Shown here piece by piece: positions 47,031-59,438 of a stretch of DNA of 64,000 nucleotides. Within the stretch, counting starts at the first letter, position 1. Each line of letters opens with the position of its first letter. This DNA comes from Chinchilla lanigera (lineage: Eukaryota > Chordata > Mammalia > Rodentia > Chinchillidae). The notes below the pieces were generated by a model. The model did not search any database. It saw only the letters and a list, made by a program, of their open reading frames with translations, and was not told where the DNA came from. Position numbers and translations under genes: made by a program. The stretch is from contig NW_004955426.1 of assembly GCF_000276665.1 (NCBI RefSeq), positions 24,825,569 to 24,889,568 on the forward strand, given 5' to 3'.

Positions 47031-47360
47031 TAGTTTTTGGCCAAATCATACCCCCTTGTGTCATAGGAAAAAGTCAGATACTTCTTTCTCTGGAAGGAAG
47101 TTAGGTCATCAAGTGTACACCTTTGGAGGAGCTGGGAATCCAATCCCTTGCAATCTATTTTTTTTCATGGCCACTGTGAGGTGAACAGTTTTTTTCCACC
47201 ATGCATGCCTTCATGATATTCTGTGCTGTCACAGGCTCATGACATCAGGGTCAAGTAACTATGGACTAAATCTTCTGAAACTATAAACCTAAAAAAAAAT
47301 CCTTTCGTCTTCATAACTTCTTTATCTTACATATTTTGTAACAGTGACAGAAAGATCAAA
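47031..47360 (+). mobile_element. Rest of the second MaLR 3' LTR
   Basis: Reads 'gaagttaggtcatcaagtgt', 'catggccactgtgaggtgaa', 'ccaccatgcatgccttcatg', 'caagtaactatggactaaat', 'cttctgaaactataaacc' and 'atattttgtaacagtgacag'. These match the 5' LTR at 43546-43870 in order, with many substitutions. Confidence 0.72.
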
Positions 47361-47836
47361 ATTACAGTTAGAAACTAAGAACCCCCAAATAACATTTTCT
47401 TCTATTAAATTTCCATCATCCTTATTGAGGCCAAAGACATTTCTGCTATCTACTTCACATCCTATTAAAAATGTCTTGGTAAGATAATAGCTCTGAGCTA
47501 AAAGTTAGAACACTATTCTAATTTCACACTCCAAGAGCTCAGAAACACAGTAGTACATACATAACCTCATGACTATTAGATCATTCTGCAGACATGTCTC
47601 TTGTAAAATATGGTGCAAGAGTTCAGGTTTTTGAATTAAGTAATATCTACTATATACACTTATCTTGAAAACTACTTCAAAATTCCCATAGAGTGTAAAT
47701 TTGGCAATCTGGTTGATCAAGAAAGGGCTATCTAGATTTGTAATCAGTGCTAACTAATGGGAAACAATAAGCCTGAGGCTTCGTATGACTTAGGGCTGAT
47801 ATCAGCAAAGCCATGCCATAGAAAGGACAATAAAAA
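47361..47836. other. Unassigned AT-rich sequence
   Basis: Nothing recognised. Confidence 0.4.
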
Positions 47837-48063
47837 AGAAAGGAAGGAAGGAAGGCAAGAAGGAAGGCAAGAAGGAAGGCAAGAAGGAAGGAAGGAAGGA
47901 ANNNNNNNNNNNNNNNNNNNNNNNNNNNNNNNNNNNNNNNNNNNNNNNNNNNNNNNNNNNNNNNNNNNNNNNNNNNNNNNNNNNNNNNNNNNNNNNNNNN
48001 NAGGAAGGAAGGAAGGAAGGAAGGAAGGAAGGAAGGAAGGAAGGAAGGAAGGAAGGAAGGAAG
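47837..48063 (+). repeat. (GGAA)n microsatellite with assembly gap
   Basis: GGAA/GGCAAGAA units on both sides of a 100-N gap (47902-48001). The array evidently could not be assembled through, so its true length is unknown. Predicted frames of GRKEG repeats are only this array translated. Confidence 0.97.
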
Positions 48064-49529
48064 AGAGTTGTTTTTAGGAACATCTCAAATATATGGGGGC
48101 ATTGAATATAATAAATATGTGGAGCTTGAAAAACTAAGAGAAGAGACTTTATATAACACATATTTGTGCCAAGTTGGGGTTTTTTTCTAATGCAATGTGG
48201 TTTTTTTACCCACATTGTCATTTTATCCCATAAGAATGATTAGCTACCAATTAGAGACATTTCAAATATTTGGAGAAACTGGAGCATAAAAATGACATAA
48301 AATCTCAATAGGAGTCTATAAGCCAAATGTGATTAATTATTTTTCAGAATAAATCCTGATTTGACCATTACACAATATACAGATCCATCCAAACATCACA
48401 TTTTACTACATAAATTTATAAAATTATTATGTATCAATTAAAATAAAACTGATTTCCAAAAGCTTGATATTCACAATAAATCTCTGAAATTGAGGCAAAT
48501 GCTTAAAACAGGAATTTAAACATAACACTTCACTTTCTTATATTTTCATATTACTTCAAGTGGAGGGATAATTACAGTGTGCCCATTTTCTATGTTTTTC
48601 ATATTCTATGTTTCTGTCTCAGTTCTGTTTCAGTAACACACACTAATACATGTGCATGCACATACATACACACTCACACAGTGCGCAATGTACAATGTAC
48701 AATAGAGAACAATAAAAATAGTTTGTGAGAAAATATTATAAATATATGTATGATTATATATAATTTTAAATACATAAATGAATATGTACATATCTTAAAA
48801 TCCTGGAACTTTATATGTAGAACTAGCATCACAGTTCAACTCTTCACAGAACTTTTTCCCCCTTCATTTCTTCCTGTCAGACTCAGCCAAATATGTGACA
48901 TGTTTAAGCAGAGGGGAATTTAGAAGGCATGTTTAGAGAGTGTTAAGAAAACGTAAATCATCCACAGAGACAACTGATCTTTTCCATATTAAATCTTGAA
49001 TCATAGTTCTGTAGTTATAAACAGTCACACCCTACAAGTTCATGTTTTTCCAATCAAATGAAATGTCAAGAGGAGGAAATGAAACCTTTTGTTTTTTCTT
49101 TTAGAGGAAACAAGAAAATAGAAGGATTTGTCAATAGGCTGATATCTTTAGATAAATCTACATAAAATACGAGATTGTTTCAGATATTTTTGAATTGGAA
49201 AAAATGAGAAAAATTTCAACTCATACCAATTATCCAAAGCTCCTATAGCCATCTTTGACAAGAGACTTTTCAACTGATTCCACTAACCTGAATCAAGAGC
49301 TGTTTGGTAACAGGCACTCAACTAGGAATCAAAAAGAATAAATCACTTATGTCATTAAAAATCACCCATTTGGAAACAGACCAACATACTACATGGTGTA
49401 ATAATTAAAATACCAAGTACTAAGAAATATACCAGAGATATATGGAAAGTGTTTTAATATCATTAAAAGAACAAACCTGATTCCCCTTAGGGAAGTCAGG
49501 AGTATCTCCAACAGCTTTTAACCCAGCTT
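48064..49529. other. Unassigned AT-rich sequence
   Basis: Nothing recognised; a short CA/AT-rich stretch lies at 48640-48680. Confidence 0.4.
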
Positions 49530-52500
49530 TTACCCCAGAAACTAGCAGAGTAACTATTCTGTTTGCAAACAAGGTGAACTTCAAACCAACAATGATCAAA
49601 AGAGATAAAGAAGGTCACTATATTCTTGTTAAGGGAAAACTACAAGAGAAAGAGATAACAATCATAAATATCTATGCACCAAATATAGGAGCACCCAATT
49701 GTATAAGGCAAATTTTAAAAGAGATGAAAAATCAAATAAGTAACAACACAGTTATAACAGGGGATTTTAACACCCCATTGTCACAAAGAGATATAGATCA
49801 ACTAGACAAAAAAACCAGCCAATAAATAACAGAAAAACCAAAAGTGTGAACAAATGGACTTAGTAGACCTTATAGAGTATTCCACCCAACAACATTAGAA
49901 TATACATTCTTCTTAGCTGTACATGGGACATTGTCTAAAATAACCACATGCTAGCACATAGAGCATGCTTAAGTAAATGCAAAAGAATTGAAAGTATCCC
50001 ATGCATATTTCGGACCATAGTGCAATGAAACTGGAAATAAAAGATAAAAGAAATTGCAAAAGCTCCATAAACACATGAAAATTAAATAACACCCTCCTGA
50101 ACAACCAATGGGTCACATAAGAAATTAAAGTAGAGATTAAACACTATTTACAATCAAACGAGAATGAAGATACAAACTACCGGAACCTGTGGGACACAAT
50201 GAAAGCAGTTCTTAAAGGGAAATTTATAGTAGTGGATTTCCACATCAGGAAAACAGAAGCAACACAAACAAACAACCTTATGTTACACCTGAAACTTTTA
50301 GAAAAAGAAGAGTAAGTTAATCCCAAAACCCGAAGAATGAAGGAAATTATAAAGATCAGAGCAGAAATTAACACAACTGAAACTAAGAAAACAATACAGG
50401 AATTAATGAATCAAAGAGTTAGTTCTTTGAAAAAATAAATAAAATTGATAAAGCCCTAGCCAACATGATCAAGAAAAAGGAAAGAAAAAACTCAAATCCA
50501 TGCAAGAAAGAATGAAAGGGGTGATATCACTACAGATCCTATAGAAATTCAGAAGATCACCAATATCTACTTTGAAAATCTTTACTCTCATCAGATGGAA
50601 AACGCAGAAGAAATGGACAGATTCCTAGATGCATATGAATTACCAAAACTGAATGAAGAAGATATAAAAATCTTGAATAACGTAACATCAGCCAATGAAA
50701 TTGAAAATGTAATAAAAAACTTACCAACAAAGAAACCCAGGTCCTGATGGATTCACAGCTGAATTCTACAAGAAATTTAGAGAAGACTAAATATCAAATC
50801 TTCTCAAACTCTTTAAAGAAATACAAAGGGAAGAAATTCTCCCGAACTCATTCCTGGATGCAAGAATTATGCTGATACCAAAACCAGAAAAAGATCTAAC
50901 CAAAAAAAGAACTAAAGGCCACTCTTCCTAATGAACACAGATGCAAAAATTCTCAATAAAATACTAGCTAATAGAATGCAGCAAATCATCAAGAAGATAA
51001 TACACTATGAACAAATGGGATTCACCCCAGGAATGCAAGGATAGTTCAATATGCACAAATCATTCAATATAATACATGATATCAACTGAGCTAAAACAAA
51101 GAATCACCTCATCATCTCAATAAATGCAAAAAATCTTTTAATAAAGCACAACATTTATTCATGATAAAAACTGAGAGAAAATTGGCATAGATGTACTTTA
51201 CCTCAATCTGATCAAAGCCATCATCAAAAACCAAGAGCCAACATCATACTAAATGCACAAAAACTGAAAGCTTTCACTTTAAAATCAGGAACAAAACAAG
51301 GATATCCACTGTCACCACTCCTATTCAACATAGTTCTGCAGACACTAGCTAGAACAGTTAGACAGGAGAGAGAAATAAAAGGAATAAAGGTAAGAAAGGA
51401 AGAAGTGAAATTATCTTTATTAACAGATGACATGATACGCTACATAGAAGACCCCAAGAACTCCACAAAATGCTCCTAGAATTAATCAGCAAATTTAGTA
51501 GCATAGCTGGATACAAGGTCAAAACTCAAAAATCAATAGCATTCCTATATACAAACAACAAACATACTGAGAGAGAAATAAGGGAAACCATACCTTTCAC
51601 AGTAGCATCCAAAAACCTGAAATACTTAGGAATCAATCTAACAAAAAAGTAAAAGATCTCTACAGTGAAAATTACACTACTCTGAAAAAAAGAGGTTAAA
51701 GAGGATTTTTAAAAATGCAAAGATATTCCTTGAACATAGATAGGAAGAGCCAACATTGTGAAAATAGCCATACTCCCAAAATTGTTGTACAGAGTCAATG
51801 CAATTCAAATGAAAATACCATTGGTATACCTCACAGAACTAGAGAAAACATTCCTAAAATTTACTGGGGACCAGAAGAGACCCGGAATAGCAAGAGCAAT
51901 CCTGGGCAACAAAGGCAAGGAAGGAGGTATCACAATCACTGATTTGGAATTATACTACAAAGCTACTGTGATAAAATCAGCATGGTATTGCCAAAAAAAC
52001 AGACCTAAAGATCAGTGGGACAAACTGGAAGATGCAGACACAACCACAAGACACTTAGCCACCTTATCTTTGACAAGGGGGCCAATCATGTTCACTGGAA
52101 GAAAGATAGCCTCTTTAATAAATGGTGCTGGGAAAACTGGCTTTCCACATGCCAAAAACTAAAACTAGACTCAAGCCTATCACCACACACCAAAACAAAG
52201 TCAAAATGGCTTAAACATCTAAATATTAAAACAGAAACACTAGATCTAATGGGAGAGAAAATAGGTGGAAGTCTTGAAGACATAGGTGTACACAAAGAGT
52301 TCATGAACAGAAACCAAACTGCAAGGGAAATATTTCAAAGAACCAACAACTGGGACCTCATCTTATTGAAAAGTTTTTACACATCAAAACAAATCACTAA
52401 GGTGAAAAGAAGACCCACTAATTGGGAAAAAATTTTAGGCAACTCTCCCTCAGGCAAAGGACTCCTGTCTAGAACATATAAAGAATTTTTAAAAATCAGG

Positions 52501-53525
52501 TCCCCAAAATTCAAAGACCCAATACAAAAATGGGCATCTGAGATGAACACACACTTCTCAGATAAAGAAATACAAGTGGCAAATAAATACATGTAAAAAG
52601 GTTCAATATTATTAGTCCTTCGAGAAATGCAAATTAAAACAACACTGACATTTCATCTCACCCCAGAAACAATGGCTATCAAGAAATCAACCCACAACAA
52701 ATGCTGAGGGGCTGTGGAGAAAAGAAACCCTTCTCCACTGTTGGTGGGAGCGTAGACTGGTGCAGCCACTGTGGAAATCAAGCTGGACATTTCTCAGTAA
52801 ACTAAAATTAGAGGTCTCATTCAATCCAGCTATTCCCCTCCTGGGTATTTTTCCAGAACAACTGAAAACATCATACCACAGCAATATATGAGCACCCATG
52901 GTTATAGCAGTGCAATTTGTAGTTGTTAAATCTTGGAAACAACACAAATGTCCATCAACTGAGGAATGGATAAAAAAACGCTGTGGTATTTTTATACAAT
53001 GGAGTATTACTCAGCTATAAAGAAAGATAAACTAGAGGCTTTTATAGGTAGATGGATGCAACTAGCGACCACACTCATTAGTGAAATAAACCAGATTCAC
53101 CTGTGCAAACATCATATTTCCTTCCTACTATAAGAACCTATAAGAGTAAATAAAATATGAAAGGTACAATAGATATTGTGAAAGGTCAAAGAAATTGCTC
53201 AAATAGGAAGGAGCAACTGGATGAAGGAGGGGAGAGGAAAAAGAATGAAGGAAGAGGGAAAAAATATATATACATACAGGATAGCTAGTGTAATTGTACT
53301 ACTATATCTGTTGGTTTATTGACAGGAACTGTTAATGTGTAATTGTTTGATCAATCTTGCTTGCCTATATCTGGTTGTATGTGCAACCATTCTGAAGATG
53401 ACCGTATGTAGTATAAAACCCATTGCTAATATCCTATCACCGTGTTTTGAAATTCTGTATTATTTTAATTGCTCTCTATGCTGTTTTGTTTATGTATTTG
53501 TTTTTCTTACGTTGGTTTTTTTTAA
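49530..53525 (+). mobile_element. Long L1, lacking 5' UTR, ORF1 and start of ORF2
   Basis: Begins inside the ORF2 endonuclease region (compare 'ctgtttgcaaacaaggtgaa' with 63730-63750), passes through the reverse transcriptase and C-terminal regions, a purine-rich tract (53160-53260), a single-module 3' UTR (53330-53470) and an A-rich end. A second L1 tail follows immediately. I found no convincing target-site duplication, so the 5' limit is approximate. Confidence 0.92.
49535..53130 (+). pseudogene. L1 ORF2 pseudogene, nearly complete
   Basis: Pieces in order: 49574-49825, endonuclease with 'NIYAPN' and the active-site stretch 'GDFNTPLS'; about 50620-51400, linker and fingers, much broken; catalytic box at 51420-51434 reading LTDDM; 51470-51652; 51758-52162 ('[20 protein letters not shown]'); 52015-52596; and the C-terminal end at about 53020-53130. 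Both catalytic aspartates remain, but the box is altered at the two positions before them, and frameshifts and stops occur throughout. Not functional. Confidence 0.9.
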
Positions 53526-53529
53526 TGAA

Positions 53530-53995
53530 AAACAAAATTTATATGCATATATAAGGATAGCTGAAATAGGTGTATTGCTGATGTCTGTGCTTTATTGAGA
53601 GGAGCAGTCAATGCTTAAAATTTTATTTTATTCTTGACCAACTTTGCACACTTGAATTTGGTAATCAGGATGACAGATCTGAAAACAATATGCAGTATAA
53701 TAACCATTGTTGAACTCCTACCATCTTGTATGGTGAAGCTCTGCATCATTTACAATGTTTTATTTTTTATTTTTTTTTACTTGTTACTGTCTTTGATTGT
53801 TTGATCAATCTTACATTCTTATGTCTGATGGACTGAGCAACTTTGTTGAAGATAACAGTATGTAATATAGCAACCATTGTAAATTTCTATCACTTTGTTT
53901 TGAGGTCATGTATCGTTTTTGTTGTTTTTGTGTTGGTTTGATCTTGTCTTCATTGTTGTTTTGTCAGTTTTTAATTTTTAAAGTAAAAAAATAGA
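53530..53995 (+). mobile_element. Second L1 tail, double-module 3' UTR
   Basis: Starts 'atatgcatatataaggatag' in the region just upstream of the 3' UTR and carries two modules (about 53630-53750 and 53795-53920), ending in 'aaagtaaaaaaatagaaata'. It begins right after the A-rich tail of the previous L1, so it was probably inserted into that tail. Confidence 0.85.
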
Positions 53996-55819
53996 AATAA
54001 AAGAGGATTATTAATATTTCAACAATCCTTTACCCCTCACTATTCACAACCAACCATTTGATAATTCCTTCAGGATGTCACTTACTTTCTGAGACTTGTT
54101 ACTTCCTTTCCATTCAAGTCCTAATTGTCAAGAAAAGCAATAAGGAATCTTCAAGGTTTACTCCTATAAATCACTGGGGTTGCAAACAATGGTCTAAGAT
54201 TTCTTTTTAAATCAAATCTTAATGCTTATTTAAAAGATTTTCAGGCAAAAAAAAAAAAAACAGGTTTGGTTTTCTACTATAGATATGTTTGCTTCGTGCA
54301 TTTTTCTTAAAAGATTGGCCTATCTGTAGCTTCTCTGTAATAGACTGTAATATGTGGGGTATTTATTGTACAAAATTGTGTCCTTAGTTAACTCTGATAT
54401 AATAATGGTTGTGATGTCCTCCAAAGATAATTACGACCTTCAAGATTTCTACCACATGAGCAAGCATGGGCTTTTAAATATTCTTTCTGCTTCTTTGAGA
54501 AATCTCTTTCCTAAATCCACATCTGAACTCCCTTCTCTATGAAAAGCTTTCACTGGGCCCCCACTGCCCACTGCGAAATCCAGTCACCAGCACAGAGAAC
54601 TCAGAGTTCCTCTGAGCTCCTCTAGTAGATTACTTTTGCAAAAGTAAACACCCTACTTCCCACAGCAGTGCTTGATGGCTGTGTGTGCCTTTGTGCATGT
54701 TTGTGGAAAGCTCTGCTGCACAGCACATGCTCGGAAAGAGGGAGAGAAACACAAAGAAAGGGAAAAAAGAGACTATTTTACTCAAAGATATCTGTTTGAA
54801 ATCTACATGATTTATTTTCCCATATAATTAAATATTTAACTATATATTGCATTTTAAACTAAGAAACTTGAGCAAAATAAACTATAGATATGTTCCCAGT
54901 TCTGAGGAAAATAAAGCAGTGGCTATATAACCTAGGATTCCTAAATATAAAAAAATTATGCTTCAAGCCAAATAAGAAATATGATGAAATACTGAAATCA
55001 TACAAGTAAGTATACATGGTATTAGTGCCTACACATCACTCATGATTGCATATTCTACCTAAAATTAATATTCAGGCTACACCAAACACTAAATTTTTCA
55101 TTGATAATGATAATACATATATCCTAAGAATTTAGGAATATTTAGAATGCTCAAAGTCTTTCAGAGAAATATGTCCAAAAAAAATGAGTGTTGTTATTTC
55201 TTATAATATCTTTATAGTGAGAAGGCATTTAAAATCACTTTTCCAATGTTTTCCCATTTCACTTTGTCTTTCTTAGTTTAGTAAAACTGCTAGCAAACTG
55301 AGCAAAGGCCAGTAAGGGAAAATATGGGTTTCACTCACTTAATATTGTCTTGACATTAGTCAGAGAAGGATATTATTCAGGTACTCACTTTTTAAGTTAT
55401 TCATTAGTATAGACACTTGAAATTTTATTTTTAATCACTTGAATCTTATTAAGGGAGTTCAGGGAGATCTATTTAAGTGTCACCCTTAGTTGAACAGGAG
55501 AGGCAAAAATATTAGGACTTTATCTAAAAAGAGTCAGGGAAAGAGCAGAGCATTGGAGATGAAAGATGCTTTCACTGGGACCCATCTTTTCAGCAGTCTC
55601 CCTATGACGTCAGGGCCTTCTGTCCAAGCATCCTTTCTCCTCTGCAGTTCTTGGACACCAATGAAAAGAACCCAAGTAGTCAATGAGTACAATACTTTGG
55701 GAAATTTGGGGTACTATCTATCAAAAGTGAACTTATAATACCTTATAGCTTCACCTTTAATTGTGCACTTGACACAAATGCATGCCTGTATTCACCAAAT
55801 ACATGTTCTAGTATGTTCA
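53996..55819. other. Unassigned sequence
   Basis: No gene or repeat recognised. A short GC-richer patch is at 54555-54640. Confidence 0.4.
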
Positions 55820-55830
55820 TAGAAACTCTG

Positions 55831-56175
55831 TTTTTTCATTTTAAAAATAAAAGAAGGAAAACATTAACAGACAGACAACCTTTTACAAAATAGCAAAAGA
55901 ACAGTACAGACAATACAGAGTTACAAACAAAGTGGTAGGAAATTAACAACTGTTATAGTATTACATATTGATATCTTCAAAGTGGTTTCTCATGAAAACA
56001 GATAGAGACATGCAATATTGATCAGTCAAGGACTCATTAACAGTTTCTTTCAACAAAGAAATAGAAGACAGTAGAACAACTATGTTAACTATCCTATATA
56101 CAAAATTTCTCCTTCTTTCCCTTCTCTTTTCCCACATCCCAGTTGCCCTTTACCCTTGAGCGTTTTCCTATCATT
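55831..56175 (-). mobile_element. L1 tail, minus strand
   Basis: The plus strand runs from a T/A-rich end (55831-55850) through 'ggtaggaaattaacaactgt', 'tattacatattgatatcttc', 'gacatgcaatattgatcag' and 'cccagttgccctttaccctt', the complement of a single-module 3' UTR and its purine tract. The repeat 'agaaactct' at 55821-55829 and 56176-56184 is a target-site duplication. Confidence 0.9.
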
Positions 56176-56184
56176 AGAAACTCT

Positions 56185-57899
56185 ATTTGTAATGATGGAA
56201 AAAACAGAAACATTCAAATTCCATCAATAGTAAAATTGATAAATAACTTGTAGTTATATATCATATAGAAATGACAATGAATGGTTGGTAAATTCATGCA
56301 AAATGGTGACTCATTAATATGATGCTGAACAATCCAAAGACCAGCACAAAAGAGCCACAAAGTGAAGCCAGAAGAGTTTATAGTGTATAATGTAGCTTAT
56401 ATGTCAAGATACTGACTGGAAAAAGTACTCTGTGCAATTAGGATTCAATGTCATGGTTACCCTTAATAAAAAGAGCTAGAGGGTAGAACAGATCATGAAG
56501 ATTTTATGTGGTGCTGTCAGTTTATTGATTTTTTTCCCCACTGAGGACATGTGTATTTCTGACATTAAATTTCACCTTGGAAAAGTTTTTCCAAAGGGCA
56601 TGCAGGAAGTCAAAATCACCTTTATAGTGCCACAAAGGAAATACAACCCTATCAGCATTTTCAGTTTTTCAGAGTATCCCAGTAAGTCCCAAATTTAAAT
56701 ATTAAGGTAGGTATAAGTGGGCCAAAATTCAGCCTAGTTAAGTTGGTTTTTTTTTTTTTACTTTTGTTTTTGGTTTTGCTGGTTATTTTCACATAAAGAC
56801 TATTAGGAAACTGGAAATGAAAGTAAGCTAATATATTAGACCACAGTCTGCACCAGTATGCTTAAGGGTCACTTTCAACATAGTTCACATAAGAGAAAGC
56901 ACTGAAGAAAACTACTCCATTTTTAAAAGTCAGATCTAATTCCTATGAATTAGCAGACTGATAAGGAATTAATGTTTGCGGAGAATTTCAAAAGGTCAAG
57001 AAACTGCAACTTGTCTTCCTTTGGAAATTTGCTGTGGCTTCATCACCATGAAAATATGTTTCCCCACCCTCAAAATCACTTCCCCAAAATTGTTTTTCTT
57101 TAGCAAGTCAAATGCAGGAAAAGCATTTTACCAACTATTCTGCCATTGTGACATTGCTATAAATTATTCTTCAAAACACCAAAACATGAACACATTGCAA
57201 TGACAACAGCTGGACACTTGGAATGTGTTCATAAGTGGCCATGCTGATACTTTAAATCTGTCTCTCTTTGTTTTCCGAATACCATATTTCTGAAATCATC
57301 TTCTTTAGGAGTCAAACACACAATCACTTTGTTCAGGAAGTTCCACAGGCAGAAGATAAAGAACAAAATAAATATTCAAAGAAGAGAATGTGTTGATGAG
57401 TTTAGTTCCTCTGACTGAAAAGAAAAAAAATGGTCACTTTTAAATGCCCAGACCTGAACCAGAACGCCAATATCCTTCCTCTTGACAATAAATTCAAAAT
57501 GTCTTTTCTGATGGACTTGTTTTCTAAGAAAAGTTTTAATGTGTTAATATTTTAACAAAGTTATTTAAATAGATTTAAAGGGCAGGCAGACATACTATTA
57601 CAGGCTATAAAGTAACAAAAGAGGTCTGCCTGACTCTTTACCCACTCCTAGAGCACCCAAAACTGGGGACCAAGCTGTGCCATTTGTAGCCCTTGAGTGT
57701 TTTCAACAAGTGATGAGTTCCCCTCCTGAAAGGATGCAGAAGCCAAACCTGAGTGTGAGATATAAACACACGGCTAAATCTTGAAAATCTATTACTGAAA
57801 TTCACAGATCTAGAGAGTATTAAGATTCAAAAAGAATATGAGAAGCAACTGAAAAATCCAGTGTATTTAAATTTAAAAATTATGATAGTAAAATACATA
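56185..57899. other. Unassigned AT-rich sequence
   Basis: No gene. Open frames at 56495-56698 and 56976-57203 have no recognisable similarity. Confidence 0.4.
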
Positions 57900-58200
57900 T
57901 TGCCAGCCTCCCTTGCTTTGAACACACTTGTCCCATTATTCTTGCCAGTTCCTGAAGCAATTCTGGCAGTCTTCTCTCCTGAGTGTCTTTAGTTACACTG
58001 TTTTGGCTGCCTTGATGCCCAGAATTTATTTAAAATATTTACCTTTGATTGTCCTTTTGACTTTGGAGAAAAGCCTGAAGTTGCACAGTGTCAGATCCAG
58101 TGAATAAGGTGGATGAGGACACACCATAAATGTTTTCACACACCTGCCTTTCCGTTGGATGAATGGTGAATGCAGGAGCAGCATTCACCTTGTAAAGACA
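57900..58200 (-). pseudogene. Mariner-type transposase fragment (fossil)
   Basis: Read on the minus strand, the C-terminal part of a mariner/Tc1 superfamily transposase can be followed with several stops and at least one frameshift. Near 58190 a 'NAAPAF' stretch stands where the family has its 'DNAPAH' motif. Near 58105 'HPPYSLDLTLCNF' stands where the family has 'HPPYSPDLAPCDF'. Downstream pieces 'LFSKVKRT' and 'NWQE' then 'WDKCV' follow the usual order to about 57910. The catalytic acidic residues of both motifs are changed. No terminal inverted repeat was found nearby. It is an old, inactive DNA-transposon remnant. Confidence 0.7.
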
Positions 58201-59261
58201 CAAAATGGGACCTCTAAAACTACTTCAGATTGTGGCAGAAATAATGAGATAAATATATTCCAAGCAAATGGTTTGAAAGGGGTTAATGGCAATGTGTCTC
58301 TTACTATAGTCACTGTGTTTTCAATTTAAACATCCACTGCATTGCTTGATCATCCTTTGTATGTGGATTATTTGGATTAAAGCCTGTGCTGGACAATCAA
58401 GTTGAGAAATTTGGCAAGGGACACGCTACTATTTAAAACTTAAGCTTAAATTGGAATTTAGGACTGTTAAATCCTAGCCTAGAGCTCTTTTATGTTATAT
58501 CAAATGCCTGGAAGTCTAGAGAAATTACATACCTAAATGACAATCTAGTTGTGTGGGTTATGCATTGCTATCCAACCAGAACCAAGAGCTGTAGGCCACA
58601 GGGTAGTGTAAAACTCTCTGTAAACTGGACACTCTTAAAGGAGATGCATGATTTGTCGTAGATGTCTGATATCTCTGGTCACCTGTAGTTGTTGTAACAC
58701 ATGATGAACATCAGGAAGGTAACATAAGGACAGGAAAACAGAACACACACATTTGCAGGTGCATGTAACCTACAAGGTACTCATATTCTGACCACATAGC
58801 TCAAGAGTTATGCAACGGCCTCCTCCTTTTACCAGAGAGAAATGGAGAAGTCAAGTCTATCATATATGGACTTCTGAAAGGACCTAAAGAATCAGTAAGG
58901 AAGAAAGCAACTTTTTCTCTTTTTTAAGAAATTTCACTCAGCACATGTGTAGCTCATGCCAGCAATGTCTAGTTAAAGCAGTAGGCAGTGAGGATGTAGG
59001 TCGAATACACTGAGCCCTGCCCTCAGGATGTAAATGGCTAATTGAACCACTGGTGAGTGGAATGATAGAACATGGTAACAGAGAGCAAAGGTGTATGAAA
59101 AGTGGAGATTGAAGATATAAGAAAACAAATGAGAGAAGAGGAGAAAAGGATAAGGGTAAGATGAATATTAAAAAGACTATTCTAAGTCTATTCTAAGAGT
59201 AAAAGTAAAAGAAATTATGTCATTTTCTTTCCTGAGAGACTTCCTCATATTTTTAATAGCT
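58201..59261. other. Unassigned sequence
   Basis: Nothing recognised. Confidence 0.4.
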
Positions 59262-59438
59262 CAGTGATTCTCACAGTGTAATCTCAAAGCTAGAAAAATC
59301 ATCTTCACCTTTGAGGTTGTTAGAAGTGAAAATTCACCCCAAACTACTGAATCAGAAATGGTAGGATAAGGTTCAGCGATTCATGTTGTAATAAACCCCT
59401 GAGCAATTCTGCTGTGTGCTAGTGTCTCAGAACCACTG
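59262..59438 (+). mobile_element. MER5A-like hAT-Charlie element
   Basis: A 177-bp element with hAT-type terminal inverted repeats: cagtgattctca at 59262 and tcagaaccactg ending at 59438. The middle has 'ctactgaatcagaaatgg' and 'cagcgattcatgttgtaata', as in MER5A. The length is close to the 189 bp usual for the family. The 8-bp flanks (taatagct and cactagaa) share only the central four bases. Confidence 0.75.

Noticed and set aside
47757..48077. Frame encoding GRKEG repeats
   Set aside because: Translation of a GGAA microsatellite across a run of N.
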